A stretch of DNA of 64,000 nt from Candidatus Bipolaricaulis sibiricus (GCA_004102645.1 CP034928.1:1054001-1118000), one strand, 5' to 3'; positions 44,640-53,525 are shown, counted from the stretch's first letter. A program made the numbers and translations. Notes: generated by a model from the sequence alone, not told the origin.

Positions 44640-45506
44640 GTGGGATCGCGGGCGTGGCGGGCGTTTCGCCGGAACCGGCTGGCTGTGGGCGGGGGCGTGC
44701 TGGTGGTGCTGTTCGGGCTATCCGCCCTCCTCGCCCCGTGGATCGCCCCCCACGATCCGTTGCGGGGGCGGCTCACGGACCGGCTGCGTCCCCCGAGCCT
44801 CGCCGCTGCGAGCGGAAAGCCGTACCTCCTCGGAACGGACAACCTGGGGCGGGACATCCTGAGCCGCGTCCTTCACGGAGGGCGCGTGTCGATCTCGCTC
44901 GGGCTCCTCGTGGTCGGGGTGAGCATCGTGCTGGGGGTGGTCCTCGGGCTCGTCTCGGCGTACGCCGGGGGATGGGTGGACACGGTCGTCCAGCGGGTGG
45001 TCGACGTCCTGCTTGCTTTCCCGTACCTCGTGCTGGCGATCGCGCTCATGGGCCTGTTCGGACCGGGGTTCCTCAACCTCGTCGTGGCCCTCGCGTTCAA
45101 GGAGTGGGTCATGGCGTGCCGGATCGTGCGTAGCGAGGCCCTGGCCCTGAAGACAGCCGCGTTCGTAGAGGCCTCCCGGGCTGCCGGCGCGGGAACGCCG
45201 CGCATCCTTCTCCGCCACCTCCTCCCCAACGTCATCCCGGGGGCGGTGGTCGTCGCCACGCTCCGCGTGGGGTGGGTGGTGTTGATGGAGGCCTCGCTGT
45301 CGTTCCTCGGGCTGGGGATCCAACCCCCCCAGCCGAGCTGGGGCGTGATCATCGCCGACGGCCGGGACTACCTGTTCCGCGCCCCGTGGATCTCCACCGC
45401 CCCGGGGATCGCGATCCTCCTGTTCGTCCTCGGCGTGAACCTTCTCGGCGAGGGGCTGCGCGACGCGCTCGATCCGCGGCTGGCGAGCGAGCGCCTGTCG
45501 GAGTGA
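44640..45506 (+). CDS. dppC: ABC peptide-transporter permease 2
   Basis: 288 residues, DppC/OppC type: a short cytoplasmic N-terminus, first helix, LLGTDNLGRDILSRVLHGGRVS, and the EAA loop FVEASRAAGAGTPRILLRHLLPN, ending LRDALDPRL. The GTG start abuts the dppB stop. The two ATPase subunits (DppD/F) are not downstream: the gene ends exactly where the convergent mnmA ends. They must be encoded elsewhere or shared. Confidence 0.92.
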   Translation: MGSRAWRAFRRNRLAVGGGVLVVLFGLSALLAPWIAPHDPLRGRLTDRLRPPSLAAASGKPYLLGTDNLGRDILSRVLHGGRVSISLGLLVVGVSIVLGVVLGLVSAYAGGWVDTVVQRVVDVLLAFPYLVLAIALMGLFGPGFLNLVVALAFKEWVMACRIVRSEALALKTAAFVEASRAAGAGTPRILLRHLLPNVIPGAVVVATLRVGWVVLMEASLSFLGLGIQPPQPSWGVIIADGRDYLFRAPWISTAPGIAILLFVLGVNLLGEGLRDALDPRLASERLSE

Positions 45507-46544
45507 CTACTGAGCGCGGGCGATGATCCCCCCGCCCAGAACCTCCTCTCCCCGGTAGAACACCGCGGCCTGGCCGGGGGTCACCGCGCGAACCGGCTGC
45601 GCGAACCGGACCGACGCCTCGCTTCCCACCACCGCGACCTCCGCCGGGACCGCCCGACTCCGGTACCGTACCTGGACCTCGCACGAGAACCTGGACCGCG
45701 GCGGGGACCCCGCGATCCAGTGCAAGTGCTCGGCCACGAGGCCGGACGCGTACAGGGCCGACTCCGGCCCCACGACGACGGTGTTCCGCTCCCCGTCGAG
45801 GGCCACCACGTACAGGGGGTCGGGGGAAGAGATCCCGAGTCCTTTGCGCTGGCCCACGGTGTAGTGGGGCAGCCCGCGGTGCTCCCCGAGGACCCGACCC
45901 CGGAGGTCGACGAGCGGTCCGGGAGGGGCCTCCGGGATCAGCCTCGGAACCCCGTCCGGAGCAAAGCACAGGTCCTGACTCTCCCGGAGCCGCGCTGCGG
46001 TGAGGCCGAGGGAGGTTGCGAGGGACTTGATCTCCGGCTTCGTCTTCTCCCCCACCGGAAACCGCGCGCGGGCGAGCTCCTCCTGCCCTAGGCCGTACAA
46101 GAAGTAGGACTGGTCCTTGGTCGAGTCGCGTCCGCGCAGAAGGCAGACCGTGCCCTCCGTGCGCCGGACCCGGGCGTGGTGGCCCGTGGCCACGAGCGGG
46201 ACGCCCCGCCGGTCAGCCTCCCGGAGGAGCAGCGCGAACCGGACCTCCTGGTTGCACACCGCGCATGGGTTGGGGGTGAGGCCTGCCCGATAGGCGCGGA
46301 GTGTGGGGTCGACGACGAGCTCGCGAAACTCCTCCTGCGCCTGAACGACCTCGTGGGGGATCCCCAGTTCGCGGGCGGCCAACGCAGCCACATCCACCGA
46401 ACAGCACGGGTTCTTGAGTGGTCCGTCAGGTGCCCACAGCCAGAGCGTGATCCCCTGGACCTCGTGCCCCGCCTCGCGGAGGAGGTACGCGGCGACGGTC
46501 GAGTCCACCCCCCCCGACAGCCCGACGAGCACCGGCCCCGCCAT
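45507..46544 (-). CDS. mnmA: tRNA-specific 2-thiouridylase MnmA
   Basis: 345 residues. The ATP-pyrophosphatase P-loop is SGGVDSTVAAYLL near the start, the catalytic cysteines are in NPCAVCN and SQDLCF, and the C-terminal beta-barrel contains VGQRKGLGI and the final strand RGEEVLGGGIIARAQ. It makes 2-thiouridine at position 34 of Lys, Glu and Gln tRNAs. 2-thiouridine also matters for tRNA stability in thermophiles. It follows the cupin gene by 6 bp on the same strand. Confidence 0.95.
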   Translation of the reverse strand: MAGPVLVGLSGGVDSTVAAYLLREAGHEVQGITLWLWAPDGPLKNPCCSVDVAALAARELGIPHEVVQAQEEFRELVVDPTLRAYRAGLTPNPCAVCNQEVRFALLLREADRRGVPLVATGHHARVRRTEGTVCLLRGRDSTKDQSYFLYGLGQEELARARFPVGEKTKPEIKSLATSLGLTAARLRESQDLCFAPDGVPRLIPEAPPGPLVDLRGRVLGEHRGLPHYTVGQRKGLGISSPDPLYVVALDGERNTVVVGPESALYASGLVAEHLHWIAGSPPRSRFSCEVQVRYRSRAVPAEVAVVGSEASVRFAQPVRAVTPGQAAVFYRGEEVLGGGIIARAQ

Positions 46545-46550
46545 CCACGA

Positions 46551-46904
46551 TCACGTCTCGTACTGAACGGGGATCACACACAGGAACTCAAGGGGTTCGG
46601 ACCCGGCGCAGCGGAACTGGTGGTAGTCGCCGGGGGGGACGAACACCACGGACCCCGCTTGGATGGGAACGAGGCCGGCTGTCGTGAGCACGGTCCCCCG
46701 ACCGCGGAGGACGACCACCCCGTGCTCGAAGGGGTGGGTGTGGGCGGGAGTGTGGCCCCCAGGGGAGAGGGTGAACAGGCGCACCGCGAACGTGGGGGCG
46801 CCGTCCGCTGGACCGATCAGGACTCGCTTGAAAACGCCTACGATCTCGTCGGCGTTCGACAGGTCGGTGCCCTTGACCGCGGCCGTCTCTTTCACGATCA
46901 CCAT
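46551..46904 (-). CDS. Cupin-domain protein
   Basis: 117 residues, a single small beta-barrel cupin: LFTLSPGGHTPAHTHPFEHGVVVLRG supplies three His and a Glu for metal binding (cupin motif 1), and VFVPPGDYHQFRCAG supplies motif 2. The function is unknown; similar proteins bind a metal and often isomerise or sense small molecules. The start has GAGGAGGC upstream. It lies between the phosphodiesterase and mnmA genes with gaps of 11 and 6 bp, so it is probably co-transcribed. Confidence 0.85.
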   Translation of the reverse strand: MVIVKETAAVKGTDLSNADEIVGVFKRVLIGPADGAPTFAVRLFTLSPGGHTPAHTHPFEHGVVVLRGRGTVLTTAGLVPIQAGSVVFVPPGDYHQFRCAGSEPLEFLCVIPVQYET

Positions 46905-46915
46905 GGATGCCTCCT

Positions 46916-48136
46916 CTACACGGTTCTTGCCAGGAGTGGGACGTACAGCTCGCCCGGGGTCAGGGCCCCGTGGAGCCCCCGCAGCTTGAACTCCTCGGTC
47001 GGCCAGAGGAGGAACTTCCGCCTCTGGGAGAGGACGAGGTAGTCTCCGAGGAGCCGCCGCACCTCGGGCCGCGCGGGTTCCAGCCCCCACAGCTTGCGTG
47101 CCAGCGCTTCCTCGATCGGGAGCACGGTGAAGTCCTCGGGAAAGTTCTCGGCGAAGAACCCCCGGACCCGCTCGTCGTGGCCCCGGCGGACGAACAGGTA
47201 CGACGCCCGTGGGTCGCCCACCGGCGGGACGAGGAGCCCGTCGCGCAGCGCTACGTGGGCCGGACAGGACACCATGTCCGCCACCGGGTCGGCCTCGTAG
47301 AACCCGTGGTCGGCCGTGACGAGGACCGTCGCCCCGGTCGGCAGGAGCTCGATCGCCTGGGCGAGAACGCTGAACACGTGGGCGGCCTCGAGCTCGAACG
47401 CGCGGGTGGTGGGGCCATAGACGTGGCCCAGGCTGTCCGTCGAGGGCAGGTACACGGCAAGGAGCACCGGCCGCGGCCCGCGGAGGGCCTGCCCGAGGTG
47501 CATGAGGAGGTCCGAGGCGGTCAGGTAGGGGACCGTCTGCCCCGCTCCCTGGTACAGGATCCGGGACAGGCCGGACTCGGCGATGAACTTGGGGAGGAAC
47601 AGGGTCGTCGCCACGCCGGCAGCGGCGAGGCGGCTGTACAGGGTGGACACGGTGAGAAGGTTCTGGGGCTGGATCCCAAGTTTGTCGAGCGTGTTCTCCC
47701 GCGCCCCGGGGGTGGCGAGGCGGATCATGTCGACCACGGACCCCACCTCGGTTCGGAACAGCTTGTACCCGAGCACTCCGTGGGCGACCGGGCTCAGCCC
47801 GGTCGAGAGCGTGGCCAGGGCCGCGGTCGTCGTCGAGGGAAAGACCGACGTGAGCGGAATGTAGGCCCCATCGCCGACCACGGGGGCCACGTCCACGATC
47901 CGCCGCGCGCGGAGGTCCTCCAGGCTGTGGTAGCCCAGGCCGTCCACGATCACGCTCACGACGACGTCCGATTGCCGCAGTCCAAGCTCGTCCTTGAGGC
48001 TGGCCCCGGTCGGCGGGAGGCCAAACAGGCTCTCGATCGTCGCCGGAACGGCCGGGAGGGCGTACCGCTCGTAGTGGGGGCGCTGCCCGCCTGTGTCGTC
48101 CAGAATGCGCTTGAGCACGTGTTGCCCTGGGTTCAT
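46916..48136 (-). CDS. Type I phosphodiesterase / nucleotide pyrophosphatase family protein
   Basis: 406 residues of the alkaline-phosphatase superfamily. VSVIVDGLGYHS carries the first metal Asp, PLTSVFPSTTTAALATLSTG the nucleophilic Ser/Thr and the helix after it, LAVYLPSTDSLGHVYGP the Asp/His pair, and LVTADHGFYEAD the second Asp-His pair. Substrates in the family range from nucleotides to phosphonates and phospholipids. No signal peptide is seen. ATG 48134-48136 (MNPGQHVLKR) was chosen since TATAAT lies exactly 10 nt upstream and a second ATG (48148) would overlap that box. Confidence 0.88.
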   Translation of the reverse strand: MNPGQHVLKRILDDTGGQRPHYERYALPAVPATIESLFGLPPTGASLKDELGLRQSDVVVSVIVDGLGYHSLEDLRARRIVDVAPVVGDGAYIPLTSVFPSTTTAALATLSTGLSPVAHGVLGYKLFRTEVGSVVDMIRLATPGARENTLDKLGIQPQNLLTVSTLYSRLAAAGVATTLFLPKFIAESGLSRILYQGAGQTVPYLTASDLLMHLGQALRGPRPVLLAVYLPSTDSLGHVYGPTTRAFELEAAHVFSVLAQAIELLPTGATVLVTADHGFYEADPVADMVSCPAHVALRDGLLVPPVGDPRASYLFVRRGHDERVRGFFAENFPEDFTVLPIEEALARKLWGLEPARPEVRRLLGDYLVLSQRRKFLLWPTEEFKLRGLHGALTPGELYVPLLARTV

Positions 48137-48146
48137 GGCTTCGGGC

Positions 48147-48152
48147 ATTATA
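48147..48152 (-). promoter_or_regulatory. -10 box of the phosphodiesterase-cupin-mnmA operon
   Basis: Consensus TATAAT on the minus strand, 10 nt before ATG 48134-48136, the same spacing as at pheS and pdaD. No -35 consensus was seen. Confidence 0.55.
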
Positions 48153-48185
48153 GCCGTCGGCCCGCAGCGGCCGGAAAGGAGGACC

Positions 48186-48383
48186 ATGGCGACGTGCCCA
48201 CAATCGAAGGCGAACCTCGCGCGCTGCACCTGCACCTGGCCCACCTGCCCGCGCAAGGGGAACTGCTGCGCCTGCCTCGCCTACCATCTTGCCCAGGACG
48301 AACTGCCTGCATGCTGCTTCCCGCCTGAGGTCGAGCGCACCTACGACCGTTCGTTCCGCCGGTTCGCCACGCTCCACCGATGA
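48186..48383 (+). CDS. Small cysteine-rich protein (DUF6485-like)
   Basis: 65 residues with nine cysteines: CPQS...CTCTWPTCPRKGNCCACLAYH, then LPACCF. This pattern resembles a small bacterial family annotated as DUF6485 and suggests a zinc or iron-sulfur site. GGAAAGGAGGACC precedes the ATG, a textbook ribosome site. The stop overlaps the polX start as ATGA, so the two are translated together, which may point to a role near DNA repair. Confidence 0.8.
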   Translation: MATCPQSKANLARCTCTWPTCPRKGNCCACLAYHLAQDELPACCFPPEVERTYDRSFRRFATLHR

Positions 48384-50092
48384 AGAACGCCCTCGTGGCG
48401 AGGATCCTCGACGAGATCGCCGATCTCCTCGAGCTGGAAGGTGTTCCGTTCAAGCCCCGCGCGTACCGCCGCGCGGCGCGCGCAATCGCGGACACCCCGA
48501 CCCCGATCGAGGAGCTCGTGGCCGACGGGCGGGTCCGCGACCTGCCGGGGGTGGGAGAAGCGATCGCCGAGAAGGTGACGGAGATCGTCCACACCGGGAA
48601 GCTCCGCTACCACGAGGAGCTCAAGGCAAAGCTTCCCGTGGACCTCCACGCGCTGACCCAGGTCGACGGGGTGGGCCCGAAGACGGCGAAGCTCCTGTTC
48701 GAAGCCCTCGGGGTGCGAACCCTGGACGACCTCGCCCAGGCGGCGCAGGCGGGCCGGATTCGCACCGTGAAGGGCCTCGGGGACAAGGTCGAGGAGAAGA
48801 TCGTCCGCGGACTGGCCGAGGTCCGGCGCACGGAGCGGCGGATCCTGCTCGGTCGCGCGCTCCCACTGGCCCGCGAGCTGTGCCGACAGCTCCTCGGGAC
48901 CGGGCTGTTCCACCGCGTCGAGCCCGCCGGCTCGCTCCGTCGGGGCAAGGAGACGGTGGGCGACCTCGACCTCCTCGCCGTCTCGGATCGGGCGGAGGAA
49001 GCGGCAGCCGCGTTCTGTGCGCTGCCCGCGGTCGAGGAGGTCCTCGCCCAGGGGCCCAAGCGGGCCTCGGTGCGCCTGGCGGACGGCGTCCAGTGCGATC
49101 TGCGGATCGTCCCGCACGCCTCGTTCGGGGCGGCGCTCCAGTACTTCACGGGCTCGAAGGAGCACAACATCCGCCTCCGGGAGCGGGCGGTGGGCCGCGG
49201 CCTCAAGCTCTCGGAGTACGGGCTGTTCCAGGCCGATGGGTCGGTGGTGGCCGGCGAGGACGAGGCCGGGGTCTACGCCGCCCTCGGTCTGCCCTTCATC
49301 CCTCCTGAGCTGCGGGAGGACCGGGGCGAGATCGCCGCTGCCGAGACGGGGTCCCTCCCCACGCTCGTCGAGGTCGACGCGGTGACGTGCGATCTCCACG
49401 TCCACACCGACGCCTCCGACGGCGAGATGTCGCTCGAGGAAGCCGTCGAGGCAGCGCGGGCGCGGGGGATCACCTGCATCGCGATCACGGACCACCTCAA
49501 GTTCGCCGCGGCCATTCCCGGGCTCTCTCCCGACGACCTGCGACGCCAGATCGAGGCGGTGCGCCGGTTGGAGGAACGGATCCCTGGGTTCACGATCCTG
49601 ACCGGAGTCGAGGCGAACATCGCCCGGGACGGGACGGTGGACGTCCCCCGCGACCTCCTCCCCGAGCTGGACCTTGTGATCGCCTCGGTCCACACCCATC
49701 TACGCCTGGGGCGGGCGGAGATGACGGAGCGCCTGGCCCGCGCCGTGGAGGACGAGGGGGTGGATGTGCTTGGCCACCCCACGGGCCGCCTCATCGGAGA
49801 ACGCCCACCCTACGATGCTGACTGGGACGAGGTGTTCCGGCGAGCGGCCAAGTCCGGGACTGCGCTCGAGGTCAATGCCCACCCGCAGCGGCTCGATCTG
49901 TCGGGGGAACTCGTGCGCCGGGCGCTCGGGTTCGGGGTCAAGGTGGCCATCGGAACGGATGCCCACGTTGCAGGCCAGTTCGCCCACCTCGAGCTGGGGG
50001 TCGTCACGGCACGCCGCGGGTGGGCGGCGGAGGGAGATGTGCTCAACACGCTGCCCCCGACGGCGCTGCGGGCGGCGCTCAAGCGGGGGTGA
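48380..50092 (+). CDS. polX: DNA polymerase X family protein with PHP domain
   Basis: 570 residues. An N-terminal helix-hairpin-helix 8-kDa-type domain (RAYRRAARAI; LPGVGEAIAEKV; VDGVGPKTAKLL) and a Pol beta-type nucleotidyltransferase core (AGSLRRGKETVGDLDLL with two catalytic Asp, and VQCDLRIV the third; YFTGSKEHN) are followed by a C-terminal PHP domain (CDLHVHTDASDG; ITDHLKF; HPTGR; GTDAHV) giving metal-dependent 3'-5' exonuclease or AP-endonuclease activity. It serves gap-filling base excision repair. It is coupled to the Cys-rich small protein upstream. Confidence 0.95.
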   Translation: MKNALVARILDEIADLLELEGVPFKPRAYRRAARAIADTPTPIEELVADGRVRDLPGVGEAIAEKVTEIVHTGKLRYHEELKAKLPVDLHALTQVDGVGPKTAKLLFEALGVRTLDDLAQAAQAGRIRTVKGLGDKVEEKIVRGLAEVRRTERRILLGRALPLARELCRQLLGTGLFHRVEPAGSLRRGKETVGDLDLLAVSDRAEEAAAAFCALPAVEEVLAQGPKRASVRLADGVQCDLRIVPHASFGAALQYFTGSKEHNIRLRERAVGRGLKLSEYGLFQADGSVVAGEDEAGVYAALGLPFIPPELREDRGEIAAAETGSLPTLVEVDAVTCDLHVHTDASDGEMSLEEAVEAARARGITCIAITDHLKFAAAIPGLSPDDLRRQIEAVRRLEERIPGFTILTGVEANIARDGTVDVPRDLLPELDLVIASVHTHLRLGRAEMTERLARAVEDEGVDVLGHPTGRLIGERPPYDADWDEVFRRAAKSGTALEVNAHPQRLDLSGELVRRALGFGVKVAIGTDAHVAGQFAHLELGVVTARRGWAAEGDVLNTLPPTALRAALKRG

Positions 50093-50149
50093 CCCGCCGC
50101 TGGCCCCGCCTCCCCGTCAGGAGTACGCTCACCCCTTGGAGGTGGCGCG

Positions 50150-50740
50150 ATGAGGGTCCTCGGGATCGTCGGTTCGATGCGGAAGGAAGGGAACACCGGC
50201 CGGCTCGTGCAGGCTGTCCTCGACGGGGCCAAGGACGCGGAGCCGAAGGTGCGGGCACAGGTCGTGCAGCTGGCCGACCTCGAGATCGGCCCGTGCCAGA
50301 GCTGCTACGACGTCTGCGCGAAGACGCCCTACAAGTGCGTGGTCAAGGACAGCTTCCAGGGCCTCCTCCAAAAGATGGAGGATGCGGACGGGATCGTCGT
50401 TGGCTCTCCGCTCTACTTCCCCGTCCCGTCACGGATGGTCGCCCTCTGCGAACGGCTGGTGGCCCTGGCGTTCTTCCACGACATGCGCAAGCACAAGGCG
50501 GCCCACCTGCTGGAGGACAAGCCGTGCGCGCTGGTCGCCGCGACCGGTGGGGGCGACGCCACAGAGGTGTTCCGCTACCTGTACCACTTCGCGGTATCCG
50601 TGCGGATGGATCCGCTCACGGTGAAGCACTACCCCTACTACGGGGTCGACGGTCGGGGAGACCTCGCCGCGGACCCCGGCACAGCGCTCGACAGGGCGCG
50701 GGCGCTGGGTCGTCAGCTCGCGGACGCCCTCGACGGGTAG
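50150..50740 (+). CDS. Iron-sulfur flavoprotein-like NAD(P)H oxidoreductase
   Basis: 196 residues with a flavodoxin-like fold of the NADPH-dependent FMN reductase family (LGIVGSMRKEGNTGRL binds FMN phosphate; GIVVGSPLYFPVPSRM). A compact cysteine motif CQSCYDVCAKTPYKC at about 45-59 (Cx2Cx3Cx6C) resembles the [4Fe-4S] site of archaeal-type iron-sulfur flavoproteins (Isf), which carry electrons and reduce O2 or peroxide. ATG 50150 follows GGAGGTGGCGCG. The amidotransferase gene starts 4 nt later. Confidence 0.85.
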   Translation: MRVLGIVGSMRKEGNTGRLVQAVLDGAKDAEPKVRAQVVQLADLEIGPCQSCYDVCAKTPYKCVVKDSFQGLLQKMEDADGIVVGSPLYFPVPSRMVALCERLVALAFFHDMRKHKAAHLLEDKPCALVAATGGGDATEVFRYLYHFAVSVRMDPLTVKHYPYYGVDGRGDLAADPGTALDRARALGRQLADALDG

Positions 50741-50744
50741 CCCC

Positions 50745-51497
50745 GTGTGCCGGCTGCTAGGCGCAGTCGGGCGCGATCCGTTTCCTGTTCGCTCGTACCT
50801 TCTCGACGCCCCGCACGGCCTTCAGGCGATGAGCGTGGGCGGGAGGCATGCCCCGCATCGGGATGGAGTGGGCTGGGCGTACCGCGACGGATTGGGCCGA
50901 ATGAGGCTCCACCGCTGGGGAGCGGCCGCCCTGGCGCGGGCGGAGACACTGCCCGGTGCTCCCTCCGGGGAGACGACCCTCCTCCTCGCCCACGCGCGGA
51001 AGGCGTCGCCTGAGTACCGAGCCGTGCGGGGCGCACTTCAGGCGCAGCCCATGGTGCAGGACGGGCTCTTCCTCGCCCACAACGGGACGATTCGCGACGT
51101 GGCGGCGCTCGGGGCGGGCCCGGGGACGGATTCCCAGCGCCTTCTCGCCTGGCTCGTCCGCGCCTGGAGCCCGCGCACCGCAGACGGGCTCCTCGTTGCG
51201 CTGCGCGACCTCGCAGGACGGATCCACGACTTCACGGCCGTCAACCTCGTCCTGAGCGACGGGAGCGGGCTCTACGCGCTGTGCCTGTACACGCGCGAAC
51301 CCGACTACTACACGCTCCACTGGCGCGAGGGGAACGGCGTGATCGTCGTCGCCTCGGAGCCGAGCGACAGCGGACCGGGGTGGAACGTGCTCCGCAACGG
51401 GGACCTCCTCTCCGTGGGGCCCGACCTGTCGCCGCGCGTCGTCCGCGCGAGCCCTATGCCGACAGCGAACGGCGGGCCGGGTCAGAGCCCGAGGTAG
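50745..51497 (+). CDS. Class II glutamine amidotransferase domain protein
   Basis: 250 residues. The N-terminal nucleophile Cys2 is present (MCRLLG, from GTG 50745), with the oxyanion and glutamine-binding pieces HRDGVGWAYRD, LLLAHARKAS and FLAHNGTI. This is a stand-alone glutaminase-type domain of the YafJ group; the ammonia acceptor is unknown. It follows the flavoprotein gene by 4 nt and its 3' end overlaps the convergent msrC gene by 16 nt. Confidence 0.85.
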   Translation: MCRLLGAVGRDPFPVRSYLLDAPHGLQAMSVGGRHAPHRDGVGWAYRDGLGRMRLHRWGAAALARAETLPGAPSGETTLLLAHARKASPEYRAVRGALQAQPMVQDGLFLAHNGTIRDVAALGAGPGTDSQRLLAWLVRAWSPRTADGLLVALRDLAGRIHDFTAVNLVLSDGSGLYALCLYTREPDYYTLHWREGNGVIVVASEPSDSGPGWNVLRNGDLLSVGPDLSPRVVRASPMPTANGGPGQSPR

Positions 51498-51964
51498 GGG
51501 TCGAGGAGGGTGAGCATCCGGGCGAGGGGGGGGACGTCCGCCTCGCTGAACTGGGCCGGCAGGTGGGAGTCCACGTCGAGAACGGCCACCACCCGGCCCC
51601 CACTGAGGACCGGAACGGCGATCTCGCTCTGCGAACGGGGATCGCAGGCGATGTGGCCGGGGAAGGCGTGCACGTCGGGAACCACGACTGGCTGGGCGGT
51701 TCGGAGGCAGGTGATGCACACCCCGGTCTCCCGCAAGACCTGGCACGCCACCGGACCCTGGTAGGGTCCCACGTGGAGCTCGTCCCCCGCCGCGAGGTAG
51801 AACCCGGTCCACGAGTGGTGGGGCATCTTCGCGTGGAGCACGGCACACATCGTGGCCATCGCTGCGGTGAGGTTGGGAGACCTCCCGGTGATCAACGTGT
51901 CGAGCTGTTCGTAGATCCGCGCGTACCGTGCCGCGCGTCCGCTGGCTGCGTCAGCGTTGGCCAT
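51482..51964 (-). CDS. msrC: Free methionine-(R)-sulfoxide reductase (GAF domain)
   Basis: 160 residues, one GAF domain. SWTGFYLAAGDELHVGPYQGP, then TGVCITCLRTAQPVVVPDVH, AFPGHIACDPRSQSEIAVPV and VLDVDS match fRMsr (MsrC). All three redox cysteines are present (two in VCITC, one in IAC). It repairs free Met-R-sulfoxide. Its start overlaps the upstream lipocalin gene by 14 nt on the same strand, so the two form a small stress-type operon. Confidence 0.9.
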   Translation of the reverse strand: MANADAASGRAARYARIYEQLDTLITGRSPNLTAAMATMCAVLHAKMPHHSWTGFYLAAGDELHVGPYQGPVACQVLRETGVCITCLRTAQPVVVPDVHAFPGHIACDPRSQSEIAVPVLSGGRVVAVLDVDSHLPAQFSEADVPPLARMLTLLDPYLGL

Positions 51965-52514
51965 GGATCGTCTGGTCGATGGTCCGGAACCTGGACCCGT
52001 CGTACCCCTGGGCGACGAGGCGCTCCCAGATCCCGGCCAGAACCTCGGGGGGAAGGCCCGGCGTGCGTGACAGGATCCACCCGTAGTTCCGGCTGGGGTG
52101 GCCGACCACGGCGTACGCGTAGTCCGGGGCGAGGTCGATCACCCAGTAGTCGGCGGGGAAGAACCGCAGCCCCCAGAGGTTCAGGAAGCTCACCTTGAGC
52201 TTGGCAGGAGCTTTGGGGTCGGGGACCCACGCCCGGCCCCGGGCCTCGATCCGCCGTCCATCCGCGGAGAAACAGACGTTGACGACCTCGATCTGCCCGT
52301 TGGGGAGGAGGGTGTAGGTGGCGGTCGTCCCCTGGGCGCAGCTCCGCTCAAACGGGGTGGGGATGCTCGCCACCGCGTACCACGTCCCCAGGTAGCGGGT
52401 GAGGTCGAGTTCGTCGACCACCCGGAGCGGCGGCTTCTCCCCCACGATCCCCGTTACGACAAGCCCCACCGCGAGGGCGGCTACGATCCAGAACACCAGG
52501 GTGCCGTGTCCCAT
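51951..52514 (-). CDS. blc: Bacterial lipocalin (Blc-like)
   Basis: 187 residues: an N-terminal membrane helix or uncleaved signal (GTLVFWIVAALAVGLVVTGIV), then the lipocalin barrel with YLGTWYAVASIPTPFER, YTLLPNGQIEVVNVC and the C-terminal YGWILSRTPGLP. Bacterial lipocalins bind lysophospholipids or fatty acids in the envelope. No lipobox Cys is seen, so it is probably anchored by the helix. ATG 52512-52514 follows a TACGAT box by only 6 nt. Confidence 0.9.
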   Translation of the reverse strand: MGHGTLVFWIVAALAVGLVVTGIVGEKPPLRVVDELDLTRYLGTWYAVASIPTPFERSCAQGTTATYTLLPNGQIEVVNVCFSADGRRIEARGRAWVPDPKAPAKLKVSFLNLWGLRFFPADYWVIDLAPDYAYAVVGHPSRNYGWILSRTPGLPPEVLAGIWERLVAQGYDGSRFRTIDQTIHGQR

Positions 52515-52520
52515 GGCGCG

Positions 52521-52526
52521 ATCGTA
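52521..52526 (-). promoter_or_regulatory. -10 box of blc-msrC
   Basis: TACGAT on the minus strand, 6 nt before the ATG; the mRNA would be leaderless or nearly so. No clear -35. Confidence 0.4.
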
Positions 52527-52675
52527 CCCAATCCACCGCCCGTTCACCGCCGAGGTCGCGGGGCGGGCAGAGCAAACCTGTACCGGCATTGAACCATGGT
52601 TACGGGTTGCTCGGAAGTCCCCGCCCGCATTCCTCGGCGATCTCGGCGTGCTTGGCGGTAGACCGCCGGCCGGCC

Positions 52676-53518
52676 TCAGGAACCAAGACTTCGTGCGGGG
52701 CCGAAGGTTCCGGGGGCGAGTTCAGGCTCGGCCGCGGGCTTGCGGACGCGGACATGAAGGAAGTAGGGGACGACCTGGGCGTCCTGGACGTGGGGACAGA
52801 CGCGGACCGTCTCGTCGCTCGGACAGGGCTCGGCAAGCCGCTCGATCGTAAACCCCGCGTCGAGGAGAGCGTTGAGCCAGGCGCTCACCGGGCGGGTGAA
52901 CCGCGGGGTCCTGAACTTCGGGAACGGGGCTTTGGCCGCGGCGGGAGCAGTGCTGAAGCTCCACTCCGCTACGTCGCCGGCCAGCCGGCGGAAGTACCCG
53001 CCGACCTCGTAGGCGTACGTCCGCCCGTCGGGACCCCGCAGGTTGCGGTGGTGCGGCACGCCGAGGAACGGGTGGGTGATCGAGAACTGGAAGAACCCCC
53101 CTGGGACGAGGGCCCGGTGGACCTCCGCCAGCGCGCGCTCTACCTCCGGCATGTCCATCAGGCTCATGAACGCGACGGCGAAGTCGAACGACCGGTCGGG
53201 GAACGGGAGCGCCAAGGCACTCCCCTCCACGTAGACGATGCCCAACGGATCGCGCTCCTCCACCTCCCGGGCATGGCGAAGGAAGGTGGGGGCGAGGTCG
53301 AGCCCGGTCATCCGCGCCCCGCGCTGCGCCACGAGGCGCGTGTTGTGGCCCTCTCCACACCCCACGTCGAGCCCACGCCGTCCAGCGACGTCCGGCAGCA
53401 GTGCCAGAAACGCGGGCGTGTTCAGGTAGTCGCGGTACACGTCGTACCCGGCACGGGACAGGCTCGTCCACGCCTCGGCGTTTCCCTCCCAGAACCTCCC
53501 CACCTCCCGATCGTCCAT
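52676..53518 (-). CDS. SAM-dependent methyltransferase
   Basis: 280 residues, Methyltransf_11-type: a lead-in helix with FWEGNAEAW, SAM motif I GLDVGCGEGHNTRLVAQRG, motif II MTGLDLAPTFL, an ALPFPDRSFDFAVAFMSLMD segment and the post-motif PGGFFQFSITHPFLG. The substrate is unknown (ubiquinone or small-molecule C/O-methylation are typical). It diverges from the nucleotidyltransferase gene; a TACGAT box lies 7 nt before the ATG. It has no same-strand partner downstream within 160 bp. Confidence 0.88.
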   Translation of the reverse strand: MDDREVGRFWEGNAEAWTSLSRAGYDVYRDYLNTPAFLALLPDVAGRRGLDVGCGEGHNTRLVAQRGARMTGLDLAPTFLRHAREVEERDPLGIVYVEGSALALPFPDRSFDFAVAFMSLMDMPEVERALAEVHRALVPGGFFQFSITHPFLGVPHHRNLRGPDGRTYAYEVGGYFRRLAGDVAEWSFSTAPAAAKAPFPKFRTPRFTRPVSAWLNALLDAGFTIERLAEPCPSDETVRVCPHVQDAQVVPYFLHVRVRKPAAEPELAPGTFGPARSLGS

Positions 53519-53525
53519 GGTGGAG

